A program made the position numbers and the translations under genes. The notes below the pieces were generated by a model. It saw only the letters and a list, made by a program, of their open reading frames with translations, did not search any database and was not told the DNA's origin. A stretch of 64,000 nt of DNA from Paraspadella gotoi (Eukaryota; Chaetognatha), in assembly GCA_051294375.1 (NCBI GenBank), contig CM119264.1:4921070-4985069 (forward strand), written 5' to 3'. The first letter of the stretch is position 1, and every line of letters begins with the position of its first letter. Positions 23,901-37,525 of this stretch are shown here, piece by piece.

Positions 23901-26900
23901 CACATTACATCTAGCACAACTACACACCTTTAATACGGACGTCATCAGCACGGAGAGTCCGATCAGCGCGAAAATCAACACCCCAGTTAACCGATTTTCT
24001 CTGATGCCAAGAAATTTGGGTTTTTCTCCTGGAGCAGAAGACTCTGATTCCATTCGCAACGACTACGTTAAAAGATGAAAATTATGTGAAAAGGTTTCCA
24101 TAAACAATAAACATATCAAAATATTAATGAGCAATAAAGAAATAAAGAATACCTTAACGAGTTCGAAAATTAAAAAAAAAATTATGTGAATTAAAATTAT
24201 TCAGAGTACAAACACAAAATCACCTGGACGTGCGAAATGGACAAAACAGTTGCGGCAACAAACCAAGGAAGTCCTAAAACCGCATTGACGGCAATCTAAA
24301 AATTTAAAATTTAAATAATTTTTTTTCTTTTATGGTGTTACAATAATGTGCCAGACTCACAAGGATTGCGATAATTAAAAGATCCAAATGATAGCCGCAT
24401 CCTTTTTTCAATAAATTTTCTCTACGGTTTACAATAACAGCAGTGATTTGCTGATCCATAAAAATCAATATTGTTGCCAAAAGAGCAGGTATAATTGCTG
24501 CTGGAAGAGTCCATAATGGGTTTTTTAAAGGATTTATTAGCCATCCACGTTCTGGATAATTTGTCGGCTGTATTAAAAACAATTGGCGTAAATATCGTAA
24601 ATCAACAAGAAGCTCAATAAATTTTAATACCTGAAAATTTTCAGGAACCTCAAGTTTAGGGGTTGGCAAAGAAATTCCCCAATCAACCAAAACAAAAACA
24701 ATGATTGAGATGATGACAGCAAAGTCTGAAAGTAAAACTCTTACGCGAGTTGGGAAGAATCCAGTATTTCTGTAAAAATATTGAAAATGATTATAATTAT
24801 TTTTTTTTAAATTGTAGGAAAGTCAAATAGAAAACATACATAAGTACTGAAGAGTTAAAGAAACTTTTTTTCAAGTTACCTGAACAATTTTAATAGATAA
24901 GCCAATAAAAATGTGCCAAAAAAAAGAAGTATTGAAAGAAGATAAACATCAGGTACATAGTTGCAGCTTTCTGGATAAACTTTTGCATTTTCGACGTTGT
25001 TCAGGCAATCATATATGGTGTGATTTTCATAATCTGACAAAAAAAAACCCTGTTGGTGATAGTTATTACTAATTTAAAGTCTCTTCCATACCTATATCTG
25101 ACAATGTCAAATTGCTGTCTGGTGTATAATTTGAAGGGACACAATGACATTGAACAGATTCTGAGATGTAAGGAAGTCGTCCTATTTCAACATTTGAGCT
25201 TTAAAAAAAATAAAACCATGATAACAATCATTTAAATTTATCAATTAGAATTAAAAACGAAGAAAAAAGGAATCTTTTCTTACCGAACGTGATTTGTCTC
25301 TTGTATTTTGTACAGCTTAGAGAATGCTTCTTTAATGAAGATTATTGCAATCAAAGTTGCAAACGACTCCTCTGTTTAAAAATCCAAGAAATTATTTAGG
25401 AGTTTAATAATACTGACGTAGATTAATATTACTTTTTCAACTCACCTGTAAATCGAGTAATATAGCAAACTAAGTAAGATAAATCGAAAGCAACCATGAT
25501 AAAAAGAATCAGAGCAGTCCATAATCCAATCCATAAACGAAATGAAACATAATCCAACTCTTGTTTCCTTTAAAGATAAAATAAAGAATTATTAAGGTAA
25601 TAATAAGTTAATAATGAAAAAAATATAATATAACACTACCTATATTTTATTTTAACTTACTCGCAAAAATTGTAACAAATGGTTTCAAAAACGAGAACAG
25701 GTCCGGTACTTCCAATGATTGTAAGGGGTTGTCCGGAAAAAAGATGATAGGTTACCCCGGATATGACGCCCGATAATAATGACTCGATAGCTCCTAAACC
25801 TTTACCTATTAATATAAATTTTTAGAATAAGATTGTTGTGAATTTTTATAGACGCTTTTTATTTAAACACTTTAACAACCGCTAATTTTGTATAATGTAA
25901 ACTGCTTTATGAAAATATCAAAAGCAGACTTTCATAATCATAATCCATTTCACTTTCACTTAAATCAATCAAAAAATCTATCGTAGAATAATTGAACGAT
26001 TTAATGTGTACAAGGTGACACACGACAACCCGCCGCTAAAAAAAATCGTCATTTGCAAACCTGTGAAGATTTTTTTAATCTGAAATATTTTTTGTAGTAA
26101 AAACCGAAATCATTTATAAATCCAAATTTCATATTGATTGGTTATGATTTGACTTGGTAATGAGCAGGAAAAAGTTGTTTTAAGAATCGTATTTCACTTT
26201 AAAACTCAATCTTTTTTTAAAAACTTTTTGTCTAACTTTCTGAACATTTTTTAAAGAAAGGTATCAATATTAGTATCTTCTAAAAGCTCTTGGATATTTG
26301 AAGAAAATGACATCTTTAAGAATATTGTAACATGAACATAAGCCTAACCATTTTTAGTTTAATCAAGATAATCAAAATTAAAATAAGAAAATTCTAAAAT
26401 ATATTTTTAAAAATATCTGACTTATTTTCACTATGATGATCTAACCAATTATTATTTATATAGTTATCATAAAAATCTTGAAAAAAACTAAATTAAAATG
26501 GCTAATAATAATTTAATAATTATTCCAAAACTGCTCTTTAATTTAAGAAATATCTTATCTTTAATTATTTTTATATTATTATTATATTATTATTTTTATA
26601 TTTTTTTGGATAGGCTAATTTTTTATCTTACAGTATTTTTAATTATGCCACTCTTTATATTTTTAAAAGCTTTCAGAAGATATTAATATTGATACCTTTT
26701 ATGTAAAATTTTTTAAAAAATGTTTAGAAAGTTAGACAAACAGATTGAAAAAAAAATATTTTAAGTTTTAAAATTTTAAAATTTTAAGTTTTAAAATAAA
26801 AGACGATTTTGAACGAAACTTTTCTCCGCTGATTGCCAGGTCAAATCAAAACCTTTAGACGCTTCACAAACCAATCAATATGAAATTTTGAAATATAAAA

Positions 26901-29900
26901 GATTTTGGTTTTTACTATAGAAAAAAATCTTTCAGATTTCAAAAAATCTTCACAAGTTTGCAAATGACGATTTTTTTCTCACGGCGGGTTGTCGTGTGTC
27001 ACCTTGTAATGCATGCAATTTTACCGGTGGCGTCACTTAGTAAGCCTCCAAAAGTAACGATGGGAGTCAAACACGCAAAGTATAAGAAGAAAAAGGAAGC
27101 GAGACATTGGACCGAAATTCCGTTTCTGTAGTCGGACCAATACCAAGGGATTTTCCGCTTAACATCGTTTATCAGACCGCCGAAGAGTCGCCCAGTGCGA
27201 ACCTTCAAAGAAGTTCAAAAAGAGTTTTACTTATACGTTTATAACACCTTTACATAATAATCTAATATATATGTTTTTAATTGTACCAATCCCATTTCCT
27301 CTCGTTCATCCATGTCCGACTTTTCCTCCTGATGAACTACGGCGTCCAGCTTGTGTCCTTTTTCCTCGTCATGCCCGTCAGAGTTGGAGGGGATTTTTCC
27401 AATTTTCCGTTCATTCTGACGTAGTGTAAAAAAAAAAATAATGTTTAATTTTAATATGAAAGTATGATTAAAACTAATTCCAAGTCTTGGGTGATTTGCA
27501 TTGATTTAATTTGTAAGATGACAGCAACTGCATCATCGATGCGTCGCTTAATTTTAGTCAAAGACAGTTTCCTACTTTTCTTCGAAAGTTAGAAATTGCT
27601 CACTGAAATCACATACTTGTGACGGAACGGACTGAGGGGGTTCGATCCGAATGGACGGATCCCATTCGCCGGGCGGAAGAACCGTGACTTGGTCTAAAAA
27701 TTCGTCGATGCCCGACAAGAGGTCGGCCCGATCCTTGGCCTTGTAAGCAACGTCATGAAAGACCTAGAATGGAAAGTTCGTCTGCTTACTGTTAGTACAT
27801 TTTTATTAAAAGAATGACATAATTATATATTTTATAACCTCGTCAGACATAAGCGTGGCAATGCTTCTTCCGATTTCGTGATATCTGTGAGAATTCCCAT
27901 CTCCTTGTTTCGCCCCCAACAGAATGAATAAGAATCGAGTGGGAATTGGAACCTCGGTCAAATCGCCAAAGTGAGTAGGTTTGGCCAATCGAACAAACGC
28001 AACTATTTGTTTGTCTCCTAAAGAATCAAACACCGGAAATTGTTCTTATATATTGTAACTTATAATTTATAAAAAAACATAATAAATGCATCGTATGTAC
28101 TTATCAAAAGGAATTGAATCTTTAGAGCAATTATAATGTAATTACTTGAGTACACTGTTTATGGGAAAGGAAGACTAGATTTTGGCCAAAGAATTAATAG
28201 TATTAAGTTAAATATATTTTAACAGTGTTTGTTCACGAGTACCTTCTAGAAAGTCTACTTCGCCCACTAAGACGTTGTGAGCTTCAGCCCCCGGGGGTAT
28301 CTTGCGCATGAAGGCTTGATTGAACTGGAAAACAATTAGTAATGATTAAAATTATTTATTTTTCATTTATAAAAAACTTCGCAAGATTTTTGCGTATAAA
28401 TAAGCATGTTAAGTAAGTTTTAAAAGCACAGCTAATTTTTTTTTTTACGGACACTAAATGAACATTACGAACTAAAGTGCCAAGAAAATACGTCTTGCCA
28501 TACAAGGAAGTCCCAAAGAGGGTTGTTCATAGAGAATTATAAAAACAACAATCGAACCATTACATCATCAGTTTGATAAGAAAAACTGATCCTCTTCATA
28601 CATACTATCAAGCTCCGTGATCAAATATCGTAAATCTAAAAGGTTGCAGGTTGCAGAATCTTTATCTAAACTTTTCATTGCGTTGATAAAACTTTTTGAA
28701 TGGATGTAAAACAGAGTGAACAAATAAACAGAATAAGCATTTGTGGTGTCCCGCTCGCTAATTCTTAGCTTTGACGTCGAACTTGAACCAGTTTCCTCCG
28801 AGACAATGTCATTTCACAATGTCATTTCACAATGTCATTTCACAGGCTGTTGTTGATGCCAATTTTTATGCCAGGAATCGTTGGTTTAAATTCGGTTATA
28901 TATGTATGTTTTGATAGCTTTAAATTGAAAGAGGCTCGTCATGAAAACGGGGCGCTTGGATAGGAGAACTTGAAAAGCCCGCGTGCAAGTTTTGATATTT
29001 TCAGTTTTTTTTAAGAAATAACAATTTTCCGACACCCCCGAAAATTAAATAGAATTTTGATATATTTAATCCTGTCATTCTAAATAAAATCGTCATGAAA
29101 CTTTTTTAGATACTTAAATTCCACAAAGTCAAGAAAAATGACAAAATCAAATATTTTAAATAAAACGAGACGAGTTAGATTGGGTAAAAAATCGAAAAAT
29201 TAGGATGGTTTATCCTTTGGACTGCATTAGGATTTTGATTCAAAAAAATTTATCAGTACAGATTAAATATTTGTTTTTTGAATGAATAGTTTATATTATC
29301 TTTAGTAAGGGTGAAAGGAAATTTACGAGGTGGGGGCAGTAAATCTACGTCTAACATGGTAACGTCGAAATTGAGACATATTCTACTAAATCTGTGAGAC
29401 AACGTTTTGGCTAAGTGCAATACAATATTTAAACTGGTTGTTCCCAACAGAGCTGTAATTACGTAAGATTTTCTCGGCTTAATTTAGTTGATTTATATTT
29501 AGGTTTAGCTAAAAGACAACATAACTTCCAACCAAACGTCATTTTGTACAGCTCTATTCATTCAAAGAAGCAAACGAAACCTTTCTATAAAATTTTTCCC
29601 ATGTCTGTTTATTAAATATATCAGAGAAATAATTATTTTCTATACAGCAGCATCATATTCCACAGAAACTTTATAAAGACTGGTTATGATAAAAAAAAAT
29701 ACCCCCCAAAAAATAGTTTCCCTTTTTTTCCCTAATTTTCCATGAATTTACAAATCGATTGGAATTTTGAATTTGATGTGAAAATGTGTCGCAGTTAAGT
29801 TTTGATACCGAGTGAATCATGCTCTCGATAATCACGTCTTCATTGGAATAAGGCCTGAACATCTTACCTTCGACTGTGACTCTGAGTGTTTTAGTAAATT

Positions 29901-32900
29901 ACTTAAAGAACTGAAACTTCCTGGAATACCAAGAAGCTGAAAATCGGGGAAATGGTTTAAAAAAATTTACTGTTGTACTGAAAAGAAATGGATATTTTTC
30001 ATGTCCAAAAAGATTCAAAACACCATGAAATGGTCGGCTTTATTTTCCCAAAGCGGTCCATTTTTGATCCTTTATTATAGAATTTAATTCTTACCTTAAT
30101 ATTTAATATAAATATATTTATATAATATATATAAACATATATATATATATATATTTTTTTTTAAACTTGTAATCCTTAACCCTAATCCTGAACTTTAATT
30201 TTTAACCCTAACCCCTAACCTTAAACCCTAATTCCTAATCCATAACCTAATCTTTAACCCTATTCACTAACCTAATCCTTATATTAAATCTCTAACTTAA
30301 TCCTTAACCTTCTACCTAATTTTTAAAAAAAAAATTAACCTAACTCCAGTTTTAGGATGAAATGGGAAGTTCTGGACATTTACCTTAGCTTGAGCACTGT
30401 TATTTTTATGGATGTTTTGATTGGAAGAAGACTTTCCAGTTTCGTCATCGACAGAAATGGTTGGGGGAGCAAGCATCGTTCCACTATGTTCGCCAGTGGG
30501 AGAATGGTTTCCGCCGTAAGTTTGACCTAATCAATATAAAAAAAAAAGGTTTTAACCAATTTCAACCAATTCGAACAAAGTAACAAAATTTTCAGTTTTA
30601 AAAACAGATTTGAAACTGTATTTTTCTTTTTTGATACTGACTAGCAGGTGGAGTCGATGTTCCAGAAATATTCTTGGCCCCGTATGAATCGATCTGAGCA
30701 AGATCCGTTTGCGAACTGCTCCGACCCTGTCGTTAAAAAATATTTTTTCTAATGATTTATAAAGCCGGTAATTATCTATTAAAAATTATAACGTAAGCTA
30801 AAAGCTGATTAAATCTTAAAGAAAGAAATTATACAAATTTATACAACTTGTAATAACAGTAATATAATTACTAATTATTAATCTACTAACACCATAAATA
30901 TACATTTATATTTACCTTTAAGTTTTTCGTTTCTACTTTTGAACTTTCCAGATTAGGAGCAGCTGAAAGAAAATTTAAATTTCTTTTTTTTTTTTGGAAC
31001 ATTGATAAATTTAATCTTGAAAGCAACTTAGTTCAATATTAGTCCTAGTTTAGCATCAATTGTTAAGTAAATCAACTCAAACAGTCATAAATTTTGCAGG
31101 AGAATCATCAAAATAAAATATGATTTATGATTCATTATCAAACTAAAATCATGAAAACAACTGTTATTTGATCCAAGATATCTAGCGAAGAAAAGCTATC
31201 ATAAGCAGTATAGCGCGAACCACAGCAAACTTAAATTTGGAAAACCCAATCGAAAGTCTCATTGTAAAGAATGTTACTTGGTACCTTGAGGACCAAAACC
31301 TTTGGACTTCACGACCGTAAGAAAAAAACAAAAAAAAACAAATGGCAACATCTAATATAAACGGGACTGTGAGAGAGTCTTGATTGAAAGCTTGCAGGGA
31401 CCTGCTATGTATTATCTTGTAAGAGTGATGGAGGCCTTAAACCACCAAAGCCTGTCCAAAGTCAGGGGCAAGATAGCTTATTTATTAAATGAATGGATCA
31501 TTTTTATATTGGTTGTACCAATTTCATAAAATTCAGCTCCTTGTATTTTGATGCTAGTGCGGAGTACAATAAGTATTCCCCGATCTAATACTTAAGGGAG
31601 TGGTCTTTTCATACAATTGAAACATTCTTTGAAATATTTTCCACTTCATTGATAGGGAAGCCAGGTACTCTGGGAGTGAATAAACGAGACTGTGAGAGAG
31701 TCTTGATTGAAACCTTGCAGGGACCTGCTATGTCATTATCTTGTAAGAGTGATGGAGGCCTTAAACCACCAAAGCCTGTCCAAAGTCAGGGGCAAGATAG
31801 CTTATTTATTAAATGAATGATAATTTTTATGTTGGTTGTACCAATTTCATAAACAAATTAGGAGGAGAACTCAAGAGAAAAGCCCGGGAATCGAACCTCT
31901 GGTGGCGCAAGATGATCTTTAACAATAAAGAGGGGAACGGAACTTTCTCGATTTTCCTCATCCCCGAATTCCCAGGAAGTGTCGCTATCGAGACGAGATC
32001 GCTTGGGTAACATTCTTCAGACCGGATGCGGGGGAAACAAAAAAAATTGTTTGACCTTAAGACTTGAAAATCGAAAAGACAATAAACATAGGACAAACAA
32101 AGCGCTACCTATTCAACTGCTCTTTAAAGGAATTACTACGAGGACGAGAGTTCTGTGTCTCGGCGTCGCACGAGCTATCGACTATCAGCCGATGGGGGAA
32201 GAAAATGAAAAAAAGGAAACGTTACCAGTCCTTTATTGTCTTAAACCTTCAATGAGATATAATAACTACTGCTATCCTGCTCTTCATATTATATAATTCC
32301 ATAACTTATGCACAAGTTGTTATTGTGCGTATGTATTGTGTTCCTATTTTGACAAATAGACTGATTAATGAACAAATGTAGTTTTAAAATCCCCTTTAAA
32401 AGTTAGAGAGACTTCAAAGACAAACGCGCAAACTAAAAGTACTTATTCGCTACGTCTTCTTTCTTATTTTGTTAAATATCTGTGTTGAAAGTTAAACTTA
32501 TACACTGATCACTGATCGGTTGATGACAGAAGAACTCACAACTGTCGCCCGCGTGGGAAGATTTCTTTCCGATTTCCGAGAGGGATCGAATTCCTGGGAA
32601 ACTTTGATGGTGCTTGGAACCGTGTTGGGAATTTTTCTTGTCATGTTGATGTCTGTGGCGCAGATTGACCAAATGCTCCCTCACCTGAAATAGGAAAGAG
32701 AAAAAATGAAATATTTTAGCAAGGACAAGGATCACTAGGGAAGCCCGGGGCTCAGTGACATGTCAGTGGCTTCGCTTCCTCATTGGTTGCCCTGAGATAA
32801 TACTAATAACGTCTCGATTTACCAACTAAACCAGAAGTCGCAAGGATTTCACTCGAAACGCACTAATGGAATTGAGCGTTAGCTCTCTGAGTCATTGCCA

Positions 32901-33805
32901 CGAGATTGACAGCATCGATATTACGCAAAGGACAATAGTTTTTTTCAAAAAGCAATAAGCTTAGGCGAAAATAAGAAACAATAACATTTAATCTCATTCT
33001 TTAATTTCCCTCCCTAGTCTCTTTTCTTCCTCTCACACAGGAGACAGAGCGATAGCAACAAAAATCTCAATTGCGTAATGCAGTATATAAAAATTATTTT
33101 ATCAATAGATAAAAACAAGTTCCCATTTTTTTTTTACAAACAATACTTAAATAAGTTGGCAATTAAAGAAGCTTCTAATTTTTTTTCACTCTTTCAATTT
33201 CCCCCTAACGGACATCCTGTTTATAGTCACAACAAGCCGCGAGAACTGACTTTCATCTTTTGTCCCTCCGTCAGATGGCTGTTGTGCGGTTGGCTGACGA
33301 TGAGATCGGCGACGGCCTCCATAGAGGACGCGTCAGCATCGAGGAGGACGGAGTGATTCATCAAACAATTGCGCAACTCGAATAGCGAATGGAGCGACAG
33401 AGTGGCCACGTGGGGCTTTGACCAACGATCGCCTCCTTCCTCCACGTCTTCCTCAAATTTAACCCACCTGTTTGTGAGGATGGGGTGGATGGGTGGGGAT
33501 TGAGCCCCGTTATCATTAATATTATTGTAATAATAATCTTTGTATTTATTAAAGTTTAATTTTGATTAAATCTGTATCCAGAAATGTTGCTAAGCAAAGG
33601 GCGCCAACGTTTTAAATTTTTTTTTTTTTACTTTTTGACTCTGTTTTTAATAGTTTTTAAATAGATAAAAAAATTATTTGACAATTAGTCGGACATGTTT
33701 CGACTCTTACATTGAGAGTCTTCATCAGCGTTTTATTTTGACAGGTTTTTCTCTGTAAACATTGAGTTAGTGAGAGAGAGAGAGAAAAAAATGGGGAGAG
33801 AGAGT

Positions 33806-33864
<59 letters not shown>

Positions 33865-35689
33865 TTTCCAACAAAGAATTGAAAAAGGACAGTGTTCAGA
33901 TGTGAGGTGAAGGTAAGAACAGGGACTCGTAAAAAAGATCTTCTCTCAGAATATTTTCACGTCCTTGGTAAGTAAAAAAAAATTTTAGAATATTGTCATT
34001 AATAATAATTATTAAAAAGTTAGATTCATTGTTTATCGGAAACCTCATAAATTTTAAATAAATTCTCTTACATAATTTATATAATATATATTTCTAAAAA
34101 TGTATATTGACAATATTATTGTATAAGATATTCACACTACCCTTTATGCCACGCTACCTGGCGGTCTCTTTCCACTGAACTTCTCCGTCCATGTCGGTTC
34201 TCAACTCGTCCATCTCAGAGAAGAGTTGATGAGGATGATGTTCCTCATCCTCGTCTCCTCCGAGGATGAACTGCACTCGCTGCGACGGCGTCACTTCAAC
34301 TACGCCGGCGCCGCTGGCGCCGCCGTCCATGGCGGGCCGCGAAGTTGCCCGTTTGTGGTGACTGATGGAGAGGAAATCGAACAAAAGGTCAAGTTTATTT
34401 GAACACTGAGCTTAGAATTTATTTTTTTCGTAGTTAATGAAATTCAAATATTTTAAAATTAATGGTCACAAGTTAAAATTGGTTAGAGCGAAAGAGTTAT
34501 TTTTTTTAGCAAATAGGGTCATATTTTCTGGAGGGTTTATCGAAAGCGTAAGTCGCCCATGATCATGCACATCCAGACAAATAGTTAATGAAGATTGAAT
34601 GATCTTGTTAGTGCAAGTAGATGCACATAAAACTAATTTTAACAACCCATAAAATAAATCGGCAAACTTAATAAAATTAAAAATAAGACTCACTCATTTC
34701 TTTAAAATTACAAAAAAGTAAAGAAAAAGAATTTTTAGATTAAAAAAAAACAAACGACAAATTAAAAAAAACAAAAAAAACAAGAACGGTAATTCAAATG
34801 TGTTGCGCTCATGACTGTCTATCATATGTATTTCTTAATGATATGACGTAACATGATATGACGTGATAAGACATGACCTGACTTCAATAACTTTCTTTGC
34901 CTATTTATAACATGCATTGCATTGGAATCGTCTTTTGTTTTTTATAGTTTTAGAATTTCCTGAGGGCGGCGCTAGTAATAATTTGAGGATTTTCCCTTCT
35001 TAACAAATGAACATTGAGCAACCAACTATATGCAAGTTATGAGCATTTTTAATATAAGTGGGAAAGACTGACGGACAGACATACCGACGGACCGACCGAA
35101 AAGTAACTTATAGAGTTGCTCCACGAGTACTCGCGGCGCAACTAATAAGAAAAGGGAAAGCGAACCGATGCTTGTGATGAGCTCTGTGATGAGTGGGACG
35201 ATGGCTCGGCGTGCTGTTCCCAGCTCCGGATGATCCATGATGACCTTCCGAATCTGATTTTCCGCTCGATGGGACTTGAAACCCAATGTAAACCGCAGCA
35301 GCTCGGTGGCCTTTATAGTCATCCTCGCTGGGGAAAAATAAACAGGGAGAGAGCATTAAAATAATTTACAAAACGATGGTTCATTTAAGTTGGTTGTGGT
35401 ATATTTCTCGCAAAAAAAAACTGCTCTAATGTTACGTGCTCATCTTTTCTTCTTTTTTTTCGCTTCTTTTATACAATTACTTATAATGTTTTTTTGTCAT
35501 TTTTTATGATTTTAAATATTCTGCTAAGTATATCGAAGTCAGAATCGGATTAAAGCAGCGATAAAACACCGCTTTTGTTACTAACAAAATTTAAAAAAAT
35601 ATTTAACCACCCCTGACTAATTACAACCTGTACGCCAAGCCGGTATCCACGGCGAGTCCAACGTCTTTTACGGGCGATTCGTCGTCCAT
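20945..35689 (-). CDS. SLC4 Na+-coupled bicarbonate transporter, SLC4A7/8/10 type
   Basis: This is a plasma-membrane Na+-driven HCO3- transporter that regulates pH. Twenty-eight exons sum to 3672 nt (1223 aa): 35628-35689, 35166-35327, 34158-34361, 33251-33467, 32540-32684, 30916-30962, 30642-30726, 30384-30526, 29868-29936, 28243-28324, 27839-28017, 27617-27763, 27287-27415, 27025-27202, 25661-25799, 25446-25567, 25284-25371, 25092-25198, 24880-25033, 24631-24769, 24361-24567, 24224-24295, 23928-24062, 23665-23778, 23477-23581, 23220-23411, 21170-21342 and 20945-21020. Cytoplasmic domain: [32 protein letters not shown]-like segment and [18 protein letters not shown]. Membrane domain (about 560-1110): [43 protein letters not shown] and [13 protein letters not shown]. 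The tail NITDEISKT resembles SLC4A8/10 and ends with ten histidines at about 1204-1213. The 69-nt exon 29868-29936 is the least certain. Confidence 0.94.
21508..22130. mobile_element. Foldback/MITE-like element, family A copy 2, in an SLC4 intron
   Basis: The left end TGTGTACTAAGGCGTAGTA and right end CACTACGCCTTAATGTGTAC are inverted repeats. The arms continue inward, for example TTTGGATTCGTCATAAAAAG near 21713 against CTTTTTACGAGGAATTCAAA near 21906. It sits in the intron between exons 21170-21342 and 23220-23411 and shares its ends with the element at 11743-12735. Confidence 0.7.
26009..27008. mobile_element. Long foldback element (about 1 kb) in an SLC4 intron, 16 bp from the donor
   Basis: The left end TACAAGGTGACACACGACAA at about 26009 is matched by its complement TTGTCGTGTGTCACCTTGTA ending at 27008. 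The inverted arms extend with mismatches for several hundred bases on each side, for example GCAAACCTGTGAAGATTTTT against AAATCTTCACAAGTTTGC. No transposase ORF is visible; the 62-codon AT-rich frame at 26498-26686 is probably chance. The element fills most of the 1225-bp intron 25800-27024, while neighbouring introns are about 60-300 bp. Confidence 0.8.
30165..30335. repeat. Degenerate telomere-like CCTAA array
   Basis: Imperfect units such as CCCTAA, CCTAAT and TTAACCCTAAC run for about 170 bp in an SLC4 intron. They resemble degenerate TTAGGG-type telomeric repeats read on the other strand. Many units are mutated, so it is old or an unrelated simple repeat. Confidence 0.6.
31360..31862 (+). 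repeat. Dispersed repeat family B, two copies in tandem
   Basis: Both halves contain GAGAGAGTCTTGATTGAAA, GCAGGGACCTGCTATG, GAGTGATGGAGGCCTTAAAC and CCTGTCCAAAGTCAGGGG. The first copy starts near 31367 and the second near 31684; the 31595-31680 stretch matches the outer part of the 12290-12510 copy. It lies in the SLC4 intron 30963-32539. Confidence 0.85.
33691..33731 (-). other. Hammerhead-like hairpin motif, copy 1
   Basis: On the minus strand: CTGATGA, an A, then GACTC-loop-GAGTC, then GAAACATGTC. The CUGANGA and GAAA boxes around a helix II are those of a hammerhead ribozyme core, but one extra A separates CUGANGA from the helix. It occurs also at 47999-48040 and 57305-57340. Confidence 0.4.
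33770..33864. repeat. (GA)n microsatellite
   Basis: About 95 bp of nearly pure GA with a few interruptions, in an SLC4 intron. Confidence 0.95.
34781..35150 (+). repeat. Dispersed repeat family D, copy 1
   Basis: A block of about 370 bp shared with 38193-38548 in the same orientation: GGTAATTCAAATGTGTTGCG, ATGACATGACATT-like CATGA repeats, GAGCAACCAACTATA, then GACTGACGGACAGAC and ACCGACCGAAAAGT, ending GAGTACTCGCGGCGCAAC. It lies in an SLC4 intron and ends about 15 bp from the donor of exon 35166-35327. There is no ORF, so it is a non-autonomous element. Confidence 0.85.
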
Positions 35690-36271
35690 CTTGTTTTTAT
35701 TTTAGATTAAAACTCTTTCTTCATTTGTTCATCTTTTGCAAATAGTAACCAAGCGAAGTGACAATCTGAAAACGAATAAAGTATAACGAATAAATATTTT
35801 TCTTCGTTCTGTGATTTTAGATTTGCACTCCGTAGTCCCAGCAGGCATTCAAAAAAACAACAAAACATTTGACTTAAAGATTTATATATTTTTTTTTACA
35901 AAATAGAAAAACCAGCGTAGATCGGTATTGATTCCAGATGCGATGAAATGGCAGATGAACGCGCCATAAATATTTTCACCTTTAATACAAATATTTACAT
36001 TTAAAAACTCTGCCTTTAGTTTTCCTTGATTAAAAACAAAGGCTCCAAACGTGCTTGGCTTATGACGTAATTTTATCAAAAAAATATTTGTACTCGAATT
36101 AGAAAAGAACTGTTTTGCAATTCCTTCTTTTCCTCTTTCAGTGCGAATTCCACAGACTGGAATTGGAAAATATGATCGATCGTCCGTCCAGCGCACCGAC
36201 CAAAAAGCAAGGACCAAATTTCAAGAAGAACATGATTACGCATGCTGTAGTTACGCCGGGCTTGCAACACA

Positions 36272-36273
36272 CA

Positions 36274-36314
<41 letters not shown>

Positions 36315-36330
36315 CCTCTCTCTCTCTTTC
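36272..36330. repeat. (CT)n microsatellite
   Basis: About 60 bp of CT with a few T/C interruptions. It creates overlapping SLSLSL-type ORFs that are not genes. Confidence 0.95.
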
Positions 36331-37165
36331 TATAAATCCCGAAGTGTATTTTTATTAGAAGTAAATATAATATAAATATAACTTCTTATTATGAAAATAT
36401 AATTTCAAAGCAATTGTTCATTTTGTTTCTTTTCAAAACGCACATTCGTTGTAAAAGAAGAATCACAATTCAATCCAGAAAATATCCATTTCCCGATAGG
36501 AATAAATCGTTTAAATATGCAAAGCTCATAAACAACAGAGCCTAAAAGATTAATCGATCCAGAAGTTTTTAAATTTGAATTTTGTAATTACTTTTTTTAA
36601 AGACTAGCGTTTACGTTTAGTCAATAGTCAGCACAGGATGTAAAATCTTAAGAAACAAACCCGCGGAAAAAACGGGAACGGATCCCAGGGTTTCGTTCCA
36701 ACGATCGAACATGGAAGATCGGGAACCGGATTTTCGACGAACTTAGGGAACGAGAAGTAGAACCTTAGTCTCTCTTCAAGATCATTAGGAGTATGAAAAT
36801 TAAATAAGTAATAAATCGAAAATCGATTAGTATTATATCTTAGAGGTCATGGCGATTACGTAATAGTACGACGTCCTTGCGGCACTGACGTTAAAAATGT
36901 AACAACCATCGGTTTTCAATATGACGAAAACAAACGGTTAATCATCGCATTTTAAACGTCCGGAAAAAAAAAAATTAAAAAGGAGAAAAACGAATGAAAA
37001 AATCCGGGAATTTTTTTCGAGAAGAAGAAGAAGAAACGTTATCATTCAATCTCTCAATGCGTAAAAGAAAGAAATTTTTTTTCTTTTTGTTCTTCTTTCT
37101 TCGGACGAACGAACGAACAAAAACGAACGTTCGTAATAACAACGTCCGAAGCATCGGATGAAAAT

Positions 37166-37235
37166 CCGCGGCATCGGCAGCGGCGTCGGGAGCGGCGTCG
37201 GGAGCGGCATCGGCAGCGGCGTCGGCGCGAGGCGA
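37166..37235. repeat. GC-rich 18-bp minisatellite
   Basis: Units of the type GGCAGCGGCGTCGGGAGC are repeated about four times in an otherwise AT-rich region. Confidence 0.7.
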
Positions 37236-37525
37236 GTAAGACTCGAAAGCGGATAGAAAGATAGTAAAAAGAGGAAAAAAAAAGAATGAAAGGCAAAGAA
37301 TAAAACGAGTATTTGAAAATTTTGAAATCGTTGAAATCGAAAACGAGCGTGCACGTTTTCAAGGACGTCCGGCGAGAAGCAACCACCCTAAAAAATCTAT
37401 GGCTGCCGTCCCTTTTTACGTTTGCCGCCCATCCCCCCTTTTAAAAAAAAAATTATTAGCCCCCCCCCCACTTTTCGCTCTTCTTGCAGTGAAATAAGTC
37501 AAGGAATTTTTTAACGTCATTTCGA

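Noticed and set aside
26498-26686. A hydrophobic 62-codon ORF inside the foldback element, considered as a transposon protein.
   Set aside because: AT-rich codons give Leu/Ile/Phe by chance; there is no transposase motif.
28803-28842. ACAATGTCATTTC repeated three times, considered as a CRISPR-like or regulatory array.
   Set aside because: It is a 13-14-bp simple tandem triplication without spacers, in an SLC4 intron of a eukaryotic genome.
29253-29862. Two minus-strand ORFs considered as extra SLC4 exons.
   Set aside because: They do not fit the phase between exons 29868-29936 and 28243-28324 and have no similarity to the family.
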